30,219 bases of DNA from Euprymna scolopes (Eukaryota; Mollusca; Cephalopoda; Sepiida; Sepiolidae). The position numbers were made by a program, and so were the translations under genes. Each line of letters opens with the position of its first letter. Within the stretch, counting starts at the first letter, position 1. The stretch is from NCBI GenBank assembly GCA_024364805.1, contig CM044488.1:66842364-66872582 (forward strand), given 5' to 3'. Positions 9,575-20,989 of the stretch are shown here, in pieces. The notes under the pieces were generated by a model. The model had not been told where the DNA came from, did not search any database, and saw only the letters and a program-made list of their open reading frames with translations.

Positions 9575-10831
9575 AAGTGTAAATAAGGGGTAGTTTTACA
9601 ATACAGAGATTTTAAAAAGTGGTAAAAATTCACATACATAACAAATGTTATTAAAAGTAAGATAAGTTACTCTTCTATCTATCTGGAAAAGTTTTTAGTG
9701 GTTTTGCTCACTTTAAAACGCTTAATCGAACATAGTGTCTTGAGTTATGTGAGAAAAAGAAAAATGGCCGCCATTTGGCTCCTAAAATTCAAAGTTTTGA
9801 AAATGAGTTCAAACTAAAATTATACAAAATTCTGTTAGAAACCCACCCAATATATGTTACTAATATAGTTAAGTCCAAAAATTCAGTACTCGAAGTGAAA
9901 ATGCGGAAGTGAACTCAGTTTACCTAAATATGGAACGTAAGTCACTAAGCATGAAATGGAATACGAAATCATATGGGACTACTTGTTTTATCATAAAACA
10001 AACAAAAATAAACTTATTTTTTACATTTTTGTATTTTTTTAATATTTAAAATATATTCATATGGAAATATTTTTTTTCAAGAAAAGTAATTTAAGCTTTC
10101 ATAGTTTACAATTAATTTTCTAAATATTTAAAATATGGAAATTAAAATGTTCACAAATTTTATCACATAATTTTATCATATATAATGTATCATAAAAGAA
10201 GGTAGCTTCTTTCAATTGAATTATGAAACCAAAATTTCCTTCATTATTCCACTAAAAAATTCTGATAAAACTTATGAAAAACATAAATATTATTTCAAGA
10301 CACCATTTCTAAAAATGTGAAGAGTAAAAATTCCCATTAGTTTTTTTTTTTTTTCATGGTAACACAAGTGTTAAAACAAAACAACAACAAAAAAAAAACA
10401 ATTTATAGAAATGTAAAAAATAAAGGTTATTTTTTATTGTTTCATGAAGGCATAAGAATTATTAAAAGTAAAATAATTTTGTAAAATAAAGTATTTCAAT
10501 ATGGCTTCATATTTTGTTTCATGTTTAGTAACTTTCATTCTATTTTTAGTTAAGCCGAATCTATTTCTGGCATCTGAACTTTGAGTATTGACTTTTTGGC
10601 CTTAATCACCAATATGTTACGCAGACATTTTTTTTTTTGTTCTCCCGTAACTCGAGACTGTATGTTTTGAACTGATTAAACATGTTAGTGGGCAAAACCA
10701 CCAAAAACTTTTCCAAATAGGTAGAAGAGTAACTTATCTTGCCTTTGATAACATTTATGTATTTTAATTTTTTACCACTTTTTTGAATCTCTGTGGATTG
10801 TAAAACAATCCCAAATCATCCCAATTTACTC
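9575..10831. mobile_element. Giant imperfect palindrome (foldback), ~1.25 kb
   Basis: The two halves are reverse complements along nearly their whole length. Blocks matched between left and right include TTTTACAAT, CAGAGATT, AAGTGGTAAAAA, AAGATAAGTTACTCTTCTA, GGAAAAGTTTTT, GTGGTTTTGC and ACTAAGCATGAAAT (ACTAAACATGAAAC in the other arm). The exact centre is AAAGAAG-GTAG-CTTCTTT at 10198-10212. Identity is high in the outer 170 bp and lower inside. There is no coding content, so this is a non-autonomous foldback. SINE copy E starts within ten bases of its right edge. Confidence 0.82.
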
Positions 10832-10837
10832 CTTTCC

Positions 10838-10992
10838 ACGGCGACAAGGTTATACACAAGACCGGTTTTAATGTAGAGAAAAATTCATCTCTCCAAAAAG
10901 GGACACTCTGGATTAGGACAAATATAAAAATTGCCTTACAATGAGAATTTCTCCTCCTCTGGTCAAGTACAAAACGTCTATTACACTAGTAT
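10838..10992 (-). repeat. U2-headed SINE, copy E
   Basis: On the minus strand the 3' half is clear: GTAAGGCAATTTTTATATTT, CTAATCCAGAGTGTCCC, GGAGAGATGAATTTTTCTC, and CATTAAAACCGGTCTTGTG. The head is decayed to TAGTGTAATAGACG, which only weakly recalls GTGTAGTATCTG. Confidence 0.62.
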
Positions 10993-11097
10993 TTTTGTCT
11001 TTTGAACCTTTTCTACTTTTCTCTACCAAAGTAGAAGTCTGATGTTGTAGCTATGAATTCAGATGTAGTGGTTGAGACTTTTTGTCAATATCGTAAA

Positions 11098-11695
11098 TCT
11101 ATATATCTATAAAAGTAAAATTGTCTGTGTGTACATTTTCCTAGCAAATTACTCTGTCAATTTTCAGTCTACAGACTTGAGATTTGAGAAAATCTTTTTA
11201 ATTGGTTTTCGGCCAGAAATTTGGCTTTCAGGGGGTCAAAGTTTAACGATTTGACCTTTTAAAACTCCACCAAACTCCTTCACTAATTTTGGGTCTAAGC
11301 GCTTGAAATTTTATATGTAGGTTACTTGGGCATGGATCAAACTTTTTAACTTGATTTGAGCCCAAAACAAATGTTAAGGAGGTCAAAGTTAAAAGAATTT
11401 GACCTCTCAGCCAATTTTTGGTCTAAACATTTGAAATTTTACATAAAATGTATTCAGACATGCAGCAAGCTTTTTAATCAGCTTTTGGGTGAAAATTTGG
11501 CTGCCAAGATGTCAAAGTTAAAGGAGTTTACCTTTGCAGACTCTACCAAACTCCTCCACTAATTTTGGGTGTAAACATTTGAAATTTTAGATGTAGGTTA
11601 CCTGGACATGAGTCAAACTTTTTAATATATATATGCATGCACATAAAGTTATGAACAGTACATAGGTCTCGAGCAATGTCGGGCTGAACTGCTAG
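11098..11695 (+). mobile_element. Non-autonomous Helitron, 598 bp
   Basis: It begins TCTATATATCTATAAAAG after an A and ends AACTGCTAG before a T. A GC-rich imperfect hairpin (CTCGAGCAATGTCGGG) sits just inside the 3' end. These are the Helitron end rules. No coding region for Rep/helicase is present. The frames at 11072-11254 and 11356-11562 are chance readings of the internal repeats. Confidence 0.8.
11205..11626 (+). repeat. Three internal tandem units inside the Helitron
   Basis: Each unit carries GGTCAAAGTTAA (or near it), a TTTGACCT block, CACTAATTTTGGGT or its relic, ACATTTGAAATTTTA, and CAAACTTTTTAA. Approximate starts are 11235, 11379 and 11511. Units 1 and 3 are most alike. Internal minisatellites are common in non-autonomous Helitrons. 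Confidence 0.7.
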
Positions 11696-12920
11696 TAAAT
11701 GATAAACTTAAATTAAAATTACGAAATTAAGATTAAAGTAAATTCTCAAAGTGTCCATTGTTTGTCTCTAAACTTGAACGATCACAATTTCCAACCGTAA
11801 CATTTAAAAATATCTGAATAAATTCTTTCATGAATAAAACTTAGCTTTTATCACTAGATAAAAGTATATTAATCAACCACAAAAAATCTTCATTTTTTTT
11901 CACAAAAACTGAGTTTTTGAAACATTCTACTTTTCAATTTTGAAGATTTTTTTTTTTTTTTAATCTTTAGCCATTATCGATAAGCAACAAAATTATTTAC
12001 CCCCCCCTTTTTTTTCATCCTCAATGTACAAATTTGTTCATCTATTTTTTTTTTTTTTTTTTTTGGGGGGGGGTCTATACAGAATGCTAAAATAATGAAA
12101 CCCACATTCTCAGTGTTATTTGTCGAAATTTTCTGTTTTGGGTCGTGCTGAAAGAAATTAAATATAAATTTGGTTCTCAAATTTACCAAAATTTGTCCTT
12201 CATAATAAACTTATTCTAATACTGGTGACAGCAAGAAGACTTTGTCACTCCCCCCCCCCTTTCGTTCTTCCTAGATGAAAAGTCCTCTTCTACCAAATAT
12301 TGAAAAATCACATAATTAATAATATTTACCTGAAATTTACCAAAACTTGGGATTAATAATCATTTACATGGATCAAAGAAAACTTTTGGAAACTGCTCCC
12401 TTTCTGTCTAGGATACTGAAAATGGCCATAAGAGTAAAACAATGCAATTCATTAGTTTTTGGCCACAAATCAACCAAAAGTGTTGATAAATGTCTTTTTC
12501 TATTATCTAAGTAGTTTCAATCATAGAAGGATCATATGTTATTTGTTTTATTTTCATTTCTCTAGGTCTCTATATTAATAAAATTGTGTGACTACTTATG
12601 TGTCTCACCTCTACCTTACTTATACATTTATCTTTAATTATTTATTGAAATCAAAGCTTAAAGCATAAAATAAAATTGTAAAAAAAAAAATAAATAAAAA
12701 TAAAATCCTTTGTTATCCATTTCTGCTTCTTTGTAAACAGCCACTTTAATTTTTTAATAGTTGAAAAGAAAAAAACAACAACGCATGAATTACTTTGACC
12801 CTTCAAAATATGAAAATATTTAAATTGTCAAATAGGGAGTAATTTGTTACATCAAAATTCCTAGCAAATCTACAGCATGATTATAAACTAATTTCCTATA
12901 AAGTGCTTGCTATTTATTAT
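11696..12920. other. Unassigned AT-rich DNA with homopolymers
   Basis: Poly-T and poly-G/C runs at about 12001-12070 and 12250-12260. No gene. A TCTCTATATTAATAAAA motif near 12566 recalls a Helitron start but lacks the preceding A and a matching end. Confidence 0.5.
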
Positions 12921-13519
12921 TAAAATATAATTCTTACAAGAAATGAATATAATGAGAAAGTGTACATCATGAAGTTTTATTTAGAATTCAATATGAATGC
13001 CAGCATTCGACACTAGTTTTTAAAGATGCCTGGGAATCACATCAACTGATTTCACAAACTTTTTGATCCCCCGACAAAGGAGGGATTGGACCTAGCAATT
13101 CATTCCTAGTCGTTTGTTTGCACAATAACCATGTCTTGGATTTTTTTTTTTAAATTGTGCACAAACATTAATTATGGTGAAAGTAAATTTTTACGAGAAT
13201 GTATTTTCTGGGACAACTGTGGTTGCCTCTTTAGGGGCCATTATAGGGGTAAAATTGCCTCCAAATCGTTTGGCCATTCATTTGTTCACACTTTTTCAAT
13301 AACCACACCTTGAATTTTTCTTTGAAATTTTGCACAAACATTAGTCATGGTGAAAGTAAATTTTTCACTTGTGAAGGGGGACCCTGCATGCTCAACTTGT
13401 TCAATACTTTTCCATCATCGAATATATCACTTATTGAATGTAAGAACTAACGGAAAAAAGAGGGCAGCCTCACAACTCTCATACCTCCCCTGTCCATTTC
13501 TTGTAAGAATTATATTTTA
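12921..13519. mobile_element. 599-bp element with 25-bp perfect terminal inverted repeats
   Basis: The sequence TAAAATATAATTC followed by TTACAAGAAATG at 12921-12945 is repeated exactly, as its reverse complement, at 13495-13519. The interior includes two diverged direct units (about 13110-13195 and 13286-13372). Both units hold AATAACCA, TTGCACAAACATTA (or TGCACAAACATTA) and ATGGTGAAAGTAAATTTTT. No transposase frame is present. It fits a MITE, but the superfamily and target duplication are not clear. Confidence 0.6.
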
Positions 13520-13900
13520 GTTATAAATTTCAAGTATAGTTAATTTCTAATCACTCTGTAGTGTATTAAGATTGAAAGTTTGGGAAGCTATCTAAATCCA
13601 ATCATTTTTATAGAGCTAAAAACAAAAATTACTGAAAAAAAATTTAGTTCCAGTTTTATAATGGCTTGGTTCAATTAATGACTAAATGATACCATAATAA
13701 TTTTAACTTTAAATCCTATAACATTTTTTAAAAAGTACACCTAGCTAATATTACAGATTGTTTTAACCACATTTTTTATATTTTGCCCCCCCATCCCACA
13801 ACTTAATTTGTGTTAGTGCAATCCCTATATGTATAATTGCTATATTATATAACTTAAAATATATATGTAGTTGTTTATTTGGGATGATTGTTGGAGAGGA

Positions 13901-13939
<39 letters not shown>

Positions 13940-14654
13940 GTAAGCTAGAACCCCCATATGAAAATTAGACAGTTGATTGGTTAGCTAACTCCTGTTACAT
14001 AGGGGAGATTTAAAGTACAATTCTGGAGCTATTAGAATTCTAATTAAGCAACAGAGTCAGAAAATTTATTGTTTCAGGAGTTGGTTCTTTCAGCCACTAA
14101 TTCCACAACCCTATTTTTATTTATTTTTTTTTCCATCTGTCTTTTTCTCTCTCATAACTTTTCCATTGTTTAGAAGTTAACTGTTTTTTAATATTTTGCA
14201 ACCTCACTCTTCAGTTTTTGAAGATGAACTGTCTTCAGATTCCAATCTGTTCTATGTTATCCAATCATATGCTTCCAACTTTTTTGCTCCATCACATGAA
14301 TGTATCAGCGGAACTAATTTTTTTGATTGAAATCTTCAGATTTTGATCAATGATAAATAACAAACCTTCAAAACATCGACTTCAATTCCTTCAGAAACAT
14401 GCATGTCCTTTCAAACCAAATACTATAAATATGACACAATGTATACATTATATATATGTGGAGAATTTTCTTAGATCAATCAAAGCTTTTAAAATTTCAA
14501 AAGTTTCGAACATTTGGGCTACTGACTTCAGCCCTACATAATAATAGGTTTTATGAAATAGGGATGTTTAACCCTCCCCCCTCCCTTCCAGGAAGATATT
14601 TTAGAAGCAATTTCTATTTAGTAAGAGCTAGAATACCTGTTCCAGGACAATCAA
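13520..14654. other. Unassigned AT-rich DNA
   Basis: Contains a 33-base T run at about 13904-13936. The frames at 14350-14677 have no recognised domain. No gene supported. Confidence 0.45.
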
Positions 14655-14985
14655 CATTAATTTTCACAATAGAATAGTTTTGCATCACTTATATCCCTTT
14701 AAGAAGATTAAAATAAACATAATGCAACTAAACCTTATGTCTAGAATCTTTCTTCTGATTTTGATCAACATTCATTACATGATTTTGATTGTAGAAAATG
14801 TCCCAAATTTGTAGTTTAAGAAATTGAAATTCAGAGATTCTTGCTTAATTTGTGTTTAATAACTAGGATCAAATTTAATGCAAATCTGAAATATTTAAAT
14901 TTGAAAATATGAGGATTGTGCCCATATTTATGCCTTCTAAAATCTTATTAAATATTTTAAAGAAATTGAAATTTGATATTTTAAA
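14655..14985. repeat. Unclassified dispersed repeat, copy 1
   Basis: Shares an ordered series of blocks with 16425-16735: TAGAAT-CTT, CATTACATGA-TTTGA, TAGAAAATG, TTGCTTAAT, CAAATCTGA-ATAT, TGTGCCCATATT and AAAGAAA-TGAAATTTG. Divergence is considerable. No coding content and no clear ends. Confidence 0.65.
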
Positions 14986-14999
14986 AATAAAAAAGTAAA

Positions 15000-15274
15000 A
15001 TAATGGTTCATTTTAAATGAGCATTCTTTTGGAAGAGCACATAATTTTGTTTTTAGTGTGAAAATTCTACAAAAATCATATCTGGATTTTCACTCTAAAA
15101 CTAAACTGCACAAATTAGATATACCAAATATATAGAAATATTAGAAGTGAGAAATTATTTGAGTATGATTGCATACCGGGGTCCCCTACATGCTGCAGAC
15201 CCTCTTTTTTTCAGTATATCGTAAAATAATGATTCATTTTAAATGATATTCTTTTGGAAGAGTGCATAATTAGC
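15000..15274. repeat. 50-bp direct repeat pair, 226 bp apart
   Basis: The segment at 15000-15048 (ATTCATTTTAAATGA-like, then TCTTTTGGAAGAG and CATAATT) recurs at 15226-15274 with few changes. The spacing could mark a local duplication or the ends of a small element. The intervening DNA also holds a short hairpin with GTGAAAATTC-type arms. Confidence 0.55.
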
Positions 15275-15287
15275 TTAATAGATAACA

Positions 15288-15653
15288 TTGTTGACTATGG
15301 AATCTGTTAAGACAAGTTCACGTTTTATTTATCAGATCTGTTGTAGTCATTTATGCACTGACAGTTTTAGGGAAAGGTATGAACCCATAGTTTTAACTCC
15401 TTTGAGTAAAAATAGCAACTTGTCTGCAATTAACCGTATAGAATGGTTTCTAATTTCTATTGTCTTAGCGTTAAATAACACAAAAATAGTTGATTTGCCA
15501 TCAAGCAAAGAAATCTGTCATATTTTGCCTTTAAATAAGCTCAATGCTGGAGCTGTATACCATGAAACAAAACCTGGTCACACAATGAAGTGTGCTGATA
15601 TAAAAGTGCTTGAATTCCTACAAGTAGTCAATTATACAAGAGAAAGTATATAA
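15288..15653 (+). other. Unexplained 121-codon open frame
   Basis: This is the longest frame in the window with a mixed, protein-like composition. It includes the stretches SSRFIYQICCSHLC, FRERYEPIVLTPLS and AGAVYHETKPGHTMKC. I recognise no family. A decayed relative of its middle part (GGTATGAACCCATA, then a GCATTAAATAACG-like block) lies at 19133-19250. That suggests a repeated sequence rather than a single-copy gene, perhaps part of a transposon. No splice pattern or promoter supports host coding. Confidence 0.2.
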
Positions 15654-16105
15654 TTTTATCCGTCTGTACTCTCAGATATACCTGAAGCATCGAAAGAAGA
15701 AATATTTGAGGTTGCTTGTTGGTGGTCGACGACGACGTAGTTATTTTGGTAAGGAGAACGGCTCTGGTTGTGATTTACGTTTATTTAGTCGCATTCTTTT
15801 GCTGTCTGTCTAGTGATGGGGTAGGGTGTGTAAAGAACACCCTTCTTCCTATTATCATATATCTGTGTATGTGTGTGTGTGTTTAAGCAGGTCTTTTGTA
15901 CTATGCAGAGTTGTTAATCTGATCATTGTTATGTGCTTTGTATAGATACATTGGCTGTGGAAGGAACTTTCTGATGGCCTATCCGTGACGATTCCAAAAT
16001 AAAAAATTTGAATGAGTTTTAATAAGAGAGGATATGCCAAACAATGATAATCATTTGTGTTCATTTCATTGTGAATTATCCAACACAATTATTATTCACG
16101 TACAT
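15654..16105. other. Unassigned DNA with short (TG)n
   Basis: A GGTCGACGACGACG stretch near 15722 and a (TG)n tract at about 15864-15882. No gene. Confidence 0.4.
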
Positions 16106-16202
16106 TTAATTATTTTGCGGACTATTATCCTCATCTTCTACTTGTTGTTCCACAACGTTTTGGCCAACTATTCCTCTGGCCTTTGTCAGGTGGTAAACAA
16201 CA
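16106..16202 (+). repeat. Single arm of the foldback family
   Basis: Carries the family's ordered blocks TTTTGCGGACTATTATCC, TTGTTGTTCCAC, TTTTGGCCAACTATTCCTC and TGGCCTTTGTCAGGTGG. This matches the left arms at 6815 and 21381. No opposite arm is found nearby, so this is a solo arm. Confidence 0.72.
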
Positions 16203-16424
16203 ATAATAACAATAATCTTATTCACACGTTTTCAAATGTTTCCTCTCTTGATTACTGCCGTTATTCAAAACGTTCAGACTGTTGTATTTTGCTGTCTTCT
16301 TCAGCAAAAGACCTTTTCATACGGTTGATATTTGGTATTTCTAACAGTGGCTATTGTTTGTTATTTACATGATTTGGGCTATTTTATACGTCTCGATTTC
16401 TGTATTCAATTCTGGGACGAGTAA

Positions 16425-16735
16425 AATGAATTCCACAAACTGAAATTTTACACTTTTACATCACCTCAGGATTAAAATTAAAATATAATAATAAACATTA
16501 TGTGTAGAATACTTATTCTAATTTTAATCCATTACATGACTTTGACTATAGAAAATGCTTCAAATGTAAAGGATCTTAATAAATTGAAATTTAGCTAATT
16601 TTGCTTAATGGATGTCTAATTACTGGATTAAATTCAATGCAAATCTGATATATCTAAATTTTTAAATGGGATGCTGTGCCCATATTATGCTCTCTAAAAC
16701 CTATTATTCTAAAGAAACTGAAATTTGGGAAATAT
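16425..16735. repeat. Unclassified dispersed repeat, copy 2
   Basis: Diverged direct copy of 14655-14985; the shared blocks are listed there. The two copies flank the foldback arm at 16106. This could reflect a segmental duplication or two independent insertions. Confidence 0.65.
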
Positions 16736-16929
16736 TTATTAATTGATGTGTAATATCTATTAAAATTTTACAAAACTCGGTTTCATACGAGGTTTCTGAA
16801 CTTCCTTTTTGCATAACACTTCTTGTAAAATCAGTTTTCTCTATCATTCCAAGCACATTTTGTCACATATGAGCCTATTTCTCTATCCCTATAAATACAT
16901 TATCAGGCCATGTGTGAAGTAATTTTGTT

Positions 16930-17305
16930 ATATTTGGACTGGCGACTCTATTTGAGGATTCTTAACAAGGTGCAGAAACGTATCTAATTTGATTGCCCCC
17001 CCCCACTCTTCTTTTCTACACCCTATCTCTCTCTCTCTCTCTCTTTTCTATATATACTGTTATAGCATGTGTTCTTCAAAATTGTATGAACTTGTTGGTT
17101 TGATGCCTTGGTATAATGGCCTTCCTATTTCAGTCGCTCCTTTCCCAGAATTGCAAGCTTGTTTAACTCTTTTCCTGCTGACTATTTTCTTCCTACCTCT
17201 AACCCTGATCTTTTTAAAATTCAGCCCAATAAACATCTCTCTTTGTGATAATCCTCTTTTGTCCCTGTTAACATCAACTGGCTTCATTCCTCGTCTGGAG
17301 TGACT
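16930..17305 (+). pseudogene. LINE reverse transcriptase C-terminal fragment
   Basis: Three-frame reading gives pieces of the C-terminal region seen in Jockey/CR1-type non-LTR retrotransposons. These are LRILNKVQKRI, then SLFYIYCYSMCSSKLYELV (compare SLSLLYRYFHGKCSSEF in the LINE at 21836), then ISRSFPRIASLFNSFPADYF. The LFNSFP block stands for the usual LWNSLP. The pieces lie in different frames, with breaks near the C run at 16996 and the CT tract at 17027-17044. Only the part after the RT catalytic core is present. Dead fragment on the plus strand. Confidence 0.62.
17027..17044. repeat. (CT)n microsatellite
   Basis: About nine CT units lie inside the LINE fragment. They probably arose within it after insertion. 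Confidence 0.85.
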
Positions 17306-18639
17306 TCTATTTAAAAGAAACAAACGAGAAAAATAAATCTAAAACTAAAGTCTACATTAAGACCCCTTATGATTAGTTGCTGTGTTTCAATATTAATAAT
17401 GACCATTTAATTAGTTTAGGAGTGAATCCTGTATATATGAATATATAAACATACTTATAACACATTTTTTTCACAAAACTGAACCTCTGGACTTGGAAAA
17501 TTTGAAAATTCTCAGTGGGATATTAAGAGTACATTCATATTTTCAATCTTGCTTCAACTAGTCTGGCTTTAATATAGTCTATTTTATCATCTCAAACAAT
17601 CATAACTTGAAAGGTACAAATTAATAAGACAATTCGTAGAATCAATAGTTACTTAGAATGACCGTCAGTGAAGTTCATATCTTTGCCAAAGACAAACATT
17701 CCAACTTGAATTTCATCAATAATAAAGAAGAAAAGATTTTACGGGAAGAGATTGTTAAATGAGGATTTTATACTTTAATAGAGAGAAGAATGAAAGGGAA
17801 TTTTTCTTTGAATGTAGTTTTCAAAATGGCATTTCTACGTTTCTAACTATGGACATTAAAAAAAAATATTTCTCCTCAATCAGAAGTTGTCAAGGTAGAT
17901 AGCAAAACTAGATCTATTGACCAATTGATTTTTGTATTTTCTTAAATTTTATTTTATTTTTTATTTTTTTTTTTAATAAATTGTTTTTTGAATAAGTTAT
18001 CAGGTTAAGAAAAGGAAGTGGAGAACATTTTAAATTGATAGATGATGAATTCAGAAATAATAGCAGGAAAAAGTATTCAGACAGCCTTTTTGATAATTAT
18101 GAAATATTAAAAATAATTTTATCCCCATATTGATATTTATGTAAATGTCATGTTAAAATTAAAGTTTAATGTCATATTTTAAGGATTAAATTATGAAAAC
18201 GATGGCTGATCAAAGAAGCAAACATCTCCCCAATTTTGTAACAACCGACCATCTTATTTATTCCCCATTGAAAGAATGATGGAAAATAACTCCTCTTTTA
18301 CTACTAAAAAAAAAAAAAAATGAAATCTTGTTTTAAATTTGAAATTCAGAATTCTAATTGCATCTTGACCAAAAGATATTTTTAAGGGGTTGTGTGGCTA
18401 TAAAAACTGAGCTCGAATCATGTTGAACTGGTTGCATTTCATTGGGGAAGGATATGAACACCTCACTAACGATGAGCTCTTTTGTAATACTATTTGACAC
18501 TTTTCTATCAAATGTTGTGAAAATCAGTTTAAGGAGGTGCATGGTGGCTGGCTACATCAGACTATGGAATAGATTCTGTCAAATTAAAATCTTAAATAAT
18601 TTATTGTAATATCATTAACCGACTTAGATAACATTAATT
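17306..18639. other. Unassigned AT-rich DNA
   Basis: No recognised gene. A 23-codon frame starting MADQRSKHLPNF at about 18203 is too short to support. No repeat boundary seen. Confidence 0.45.
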
Positions 18640-19110
18640 CAGGATAGGTTGAGCTGGATCCTTCTATAGAACACAGCATTCTTGGTGAATGCAGACCATG
18701 CATAATGGTCTGCAATGGACAAGATTGTTATGACCAGCCAGACTCGTGAACACCATGAACCAAAGGTAGACTTGACGTTGGCTTTGATGTGTAATCATGT
18801 CTTCAGCTGGCCTTCCTGACATCTTCATCAATCATGTGATTCTGGAACTACTGCTTCATAGAGGAACTCTCCTGGGTTGCAGTGTACAGCATAGCCAAAC
18901 CAATGAAGTCTCCTTTTTAAAAGCTTGGTTAAGGGATATAATTCTGCATTGTATCCTGCAGAATTTGAAGGTAGTATAGGTCAAATACTACCAGCCTTTT
19001 GAGATCCGCAACTCTCATTGGTCAGGTTCTTAGTCATAAAGAAGGATTGTCTAAACAATCAAGCGCCTGATAAATCTGGACTTTGGTGTCTATTGTGATC
19101 TCAAGATGAG
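18640..19110 (-). pseudogene. LINE C-terminal remnant
   Basis: Minus-strand translation in broken frames gives KRRLHWFGYAVHCNPGEFL, then YEAVVPES. Further on comes KANVKSTFGSW, then AWSAFTKNAV. This is the familiar tail of many animal LINEs (R-LRWFGHV-RMP-GE, a GRPKKT region, then a D-R-AWS block). Several stops interrupt it. No RT catalytic core is visible upstream, so the copy is truncated as well as decayed. It differs from the Jockey/CR1-type tails at 16930 and 21836. Confidence 0.6.
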
Positions 19111-19664
19111 AACACAGACGGGGTCGTAGGCGAAGGTATGAACCCATAAGTTTACCTCCACATATAGCTATGGGGAAAATAGTAATTAGTGTTTAGAATT
19201 GTTTACAATAGATGTTGTGCTTTGACATTAAATAACGTCAACGTGACTTAATTTCCTATAAAACAGTAAAAATAAGCTGAAAATTTGTGGAATATTTATC
19301 TCCCTCCCATGGCGGAATGATGTGACACAAGGATCAGAAAGTGGGATTGAATAGTCAGCACTCTAGAGGAAGAGCACTCTGATCTATAAAAAAATGTCTG
19401 GTCAGCCCCATCAACATTTCCTGATAAGGGTACCTGAACTAACCCCTTCTTAAAGGGAGAAAGCAAAGCTTAGGGGAGCATACTTGCTAGAACTGCATAG
19501 TACCAGCCACATACCAGAGTCAACAAGGAAAAAAGCCATTAATCATCGGGAAGGCATTGTTTCAACATATTTCAGTTACTTATATAACCTGCTAGAAGAT
19601 GTTGGCACAAAGTTGCTAGTGATTGGATTTTAAACTGAATAAGTACTTTCATTCATGTGTAAAC
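19111..19664. other. Unassigned DNA with a relic of the 15288 sequence
   Basis: Around 19133-19250 there is a diverged copy of part of the open frame at 15288-15653 (GGTATGAACCCATA and AATAACGTCAA-like blocks). It adjoins the LINE remnant. The remainder is unassigned. Confidence 0.4.
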
Positions 19665-20060
19665 ATAAAACAAAATTTTTCTCATTTATTCGTATAAATA
19701 TTAACATTTTGATGATTCTCATACAAATTTATTTTTCTTTATAAATCAATTTGCCTTCTCACTTGAAATTTAGAAATTGATGGCAACTTATCGAAAAATA
19801 AAGTTTGTTCTTTTTAAATAAAGGAACATTTGAACACAAATGTTAAAAATTTGTGCAGGCAATAAAATATTGCAAAAGAGAACTATTTGCTATATCAAAA
19901 TAAAAACAATTATTGAATTAAAATAACAAATAATAGTTATTTATTTATTTATTATTATTATTATTTTTTTTCCAAAACTAATATGCAATTAAGTTATATG
20001 ATTAACTGATATGAAATATGGTGCATCTATAGTGTAAAGTTGAATTTGTTTGAAATGGGG
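19665..20060. repeat. Dispersed repeat pair member 1
   Basis: An ordered match to 27600-27990: ATACAAAT-TATTTTT, ACTTG-AATTTAGAAAT, GCAACTT-T-GAAAATAAA, AAAGGAA-ATTTGAA, CTATTTG-TAT, AACTGATATGA and GGTGCAT. Both copies have the same orientation, about 8 kb apart. Non-coding, unknown family. Confidence 0.65.
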
Positions 20061-20989
20061 TGTTGACTTAATCGAACTTTTACATTTATTCATTCGGATT
20101 TATTTGAAGTGCAAACGCTGGCTCATAAGTCACCTTGTCTGTAGCGTGCAATGTATAGTACCATTTATCCTTTCTATTCTTGCTTGTATATTCTAGTTAC
20201 CCATCCAGCCCTTAGATCCTCTTTCTTTCTCTCTTGGCTGGATTTTGACATAGCCCATTAGCATATACCTTTCCCCACTTTTACTGCACTATTTACATTT
20301 CTCTTTCGATTCTCTTTCCATTTTTCTGCTCTATTTCTTTGTTTTATCTTTTACTGTCTGGTTTAAAGGTGACATGCAACTTATAGGGCCCATTTACCAG
20401 TAGTGTCAACACTAGTATCGAGTATTGTTGTTCTATTTTATTTTATATCATAATTAAAAATGTTAGTTTGTGGCAGTCCTGATTATAAAAAAAAAATGTG
20501 ATCTAATGAAAGAACAAAATGAAATGTTAACCCCCTCCCGCAAAATATAAAGATTAAAAAAAAAATACACTGTATCTTATTTCTCATAATTTGTAAGTAT
20601 TCTTTTGAACACTATGCGGAGGGATTAAGGCTTTATTTAATGCCTCGTCTTCATAATAAATAGCCTATTACATCTAATTAGCTTCTAATCTACATGAATA
20701 TGAATATGAATTAATTAGGAACTACATGCTTAAAGGTCATTTCTTTAACCAACCACTGTAAAATACTGTGAAAATACTCTAATTAAAATAAGCTTTTTAT
20801 CATTAGCATTAACATATTTTTTTATTTCCTTAATATTGAAGTTAGATGTGTTAGTTTTTCCTAAAATACATTGCATCTCCTTCGCTTTCGGTCTATCTCT
20901 GTGTCTCTTTCCATCTGTGTATTTGTTTTTTCCCGCTTCCTTTCTTTGCAACATTGATATATATTTTTTTTTTATCTATAAAACTTTTT
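20061..20989. other. Unassigned AT-rich DNA, pyrimidine-rich in part
   Basis: The region 20150-20400 is C+T-rich with TTTCTCT motifs and may include a LINE 3' untranslated relic. No gene is supported. Confidence 0.4.

Noticed and set aside
12566-12600. A third Helitron start (TCTCTATATTAATAAAA)
   Set aside because: No A precedes the TC, and no CTRR end with a hairpin was found within a plausible distance.
17060-17323. Minus-strand 87-codon frame
   Set aside because: It lies antisense to the LINE fragment, which carries the family motifs on the plus strand.
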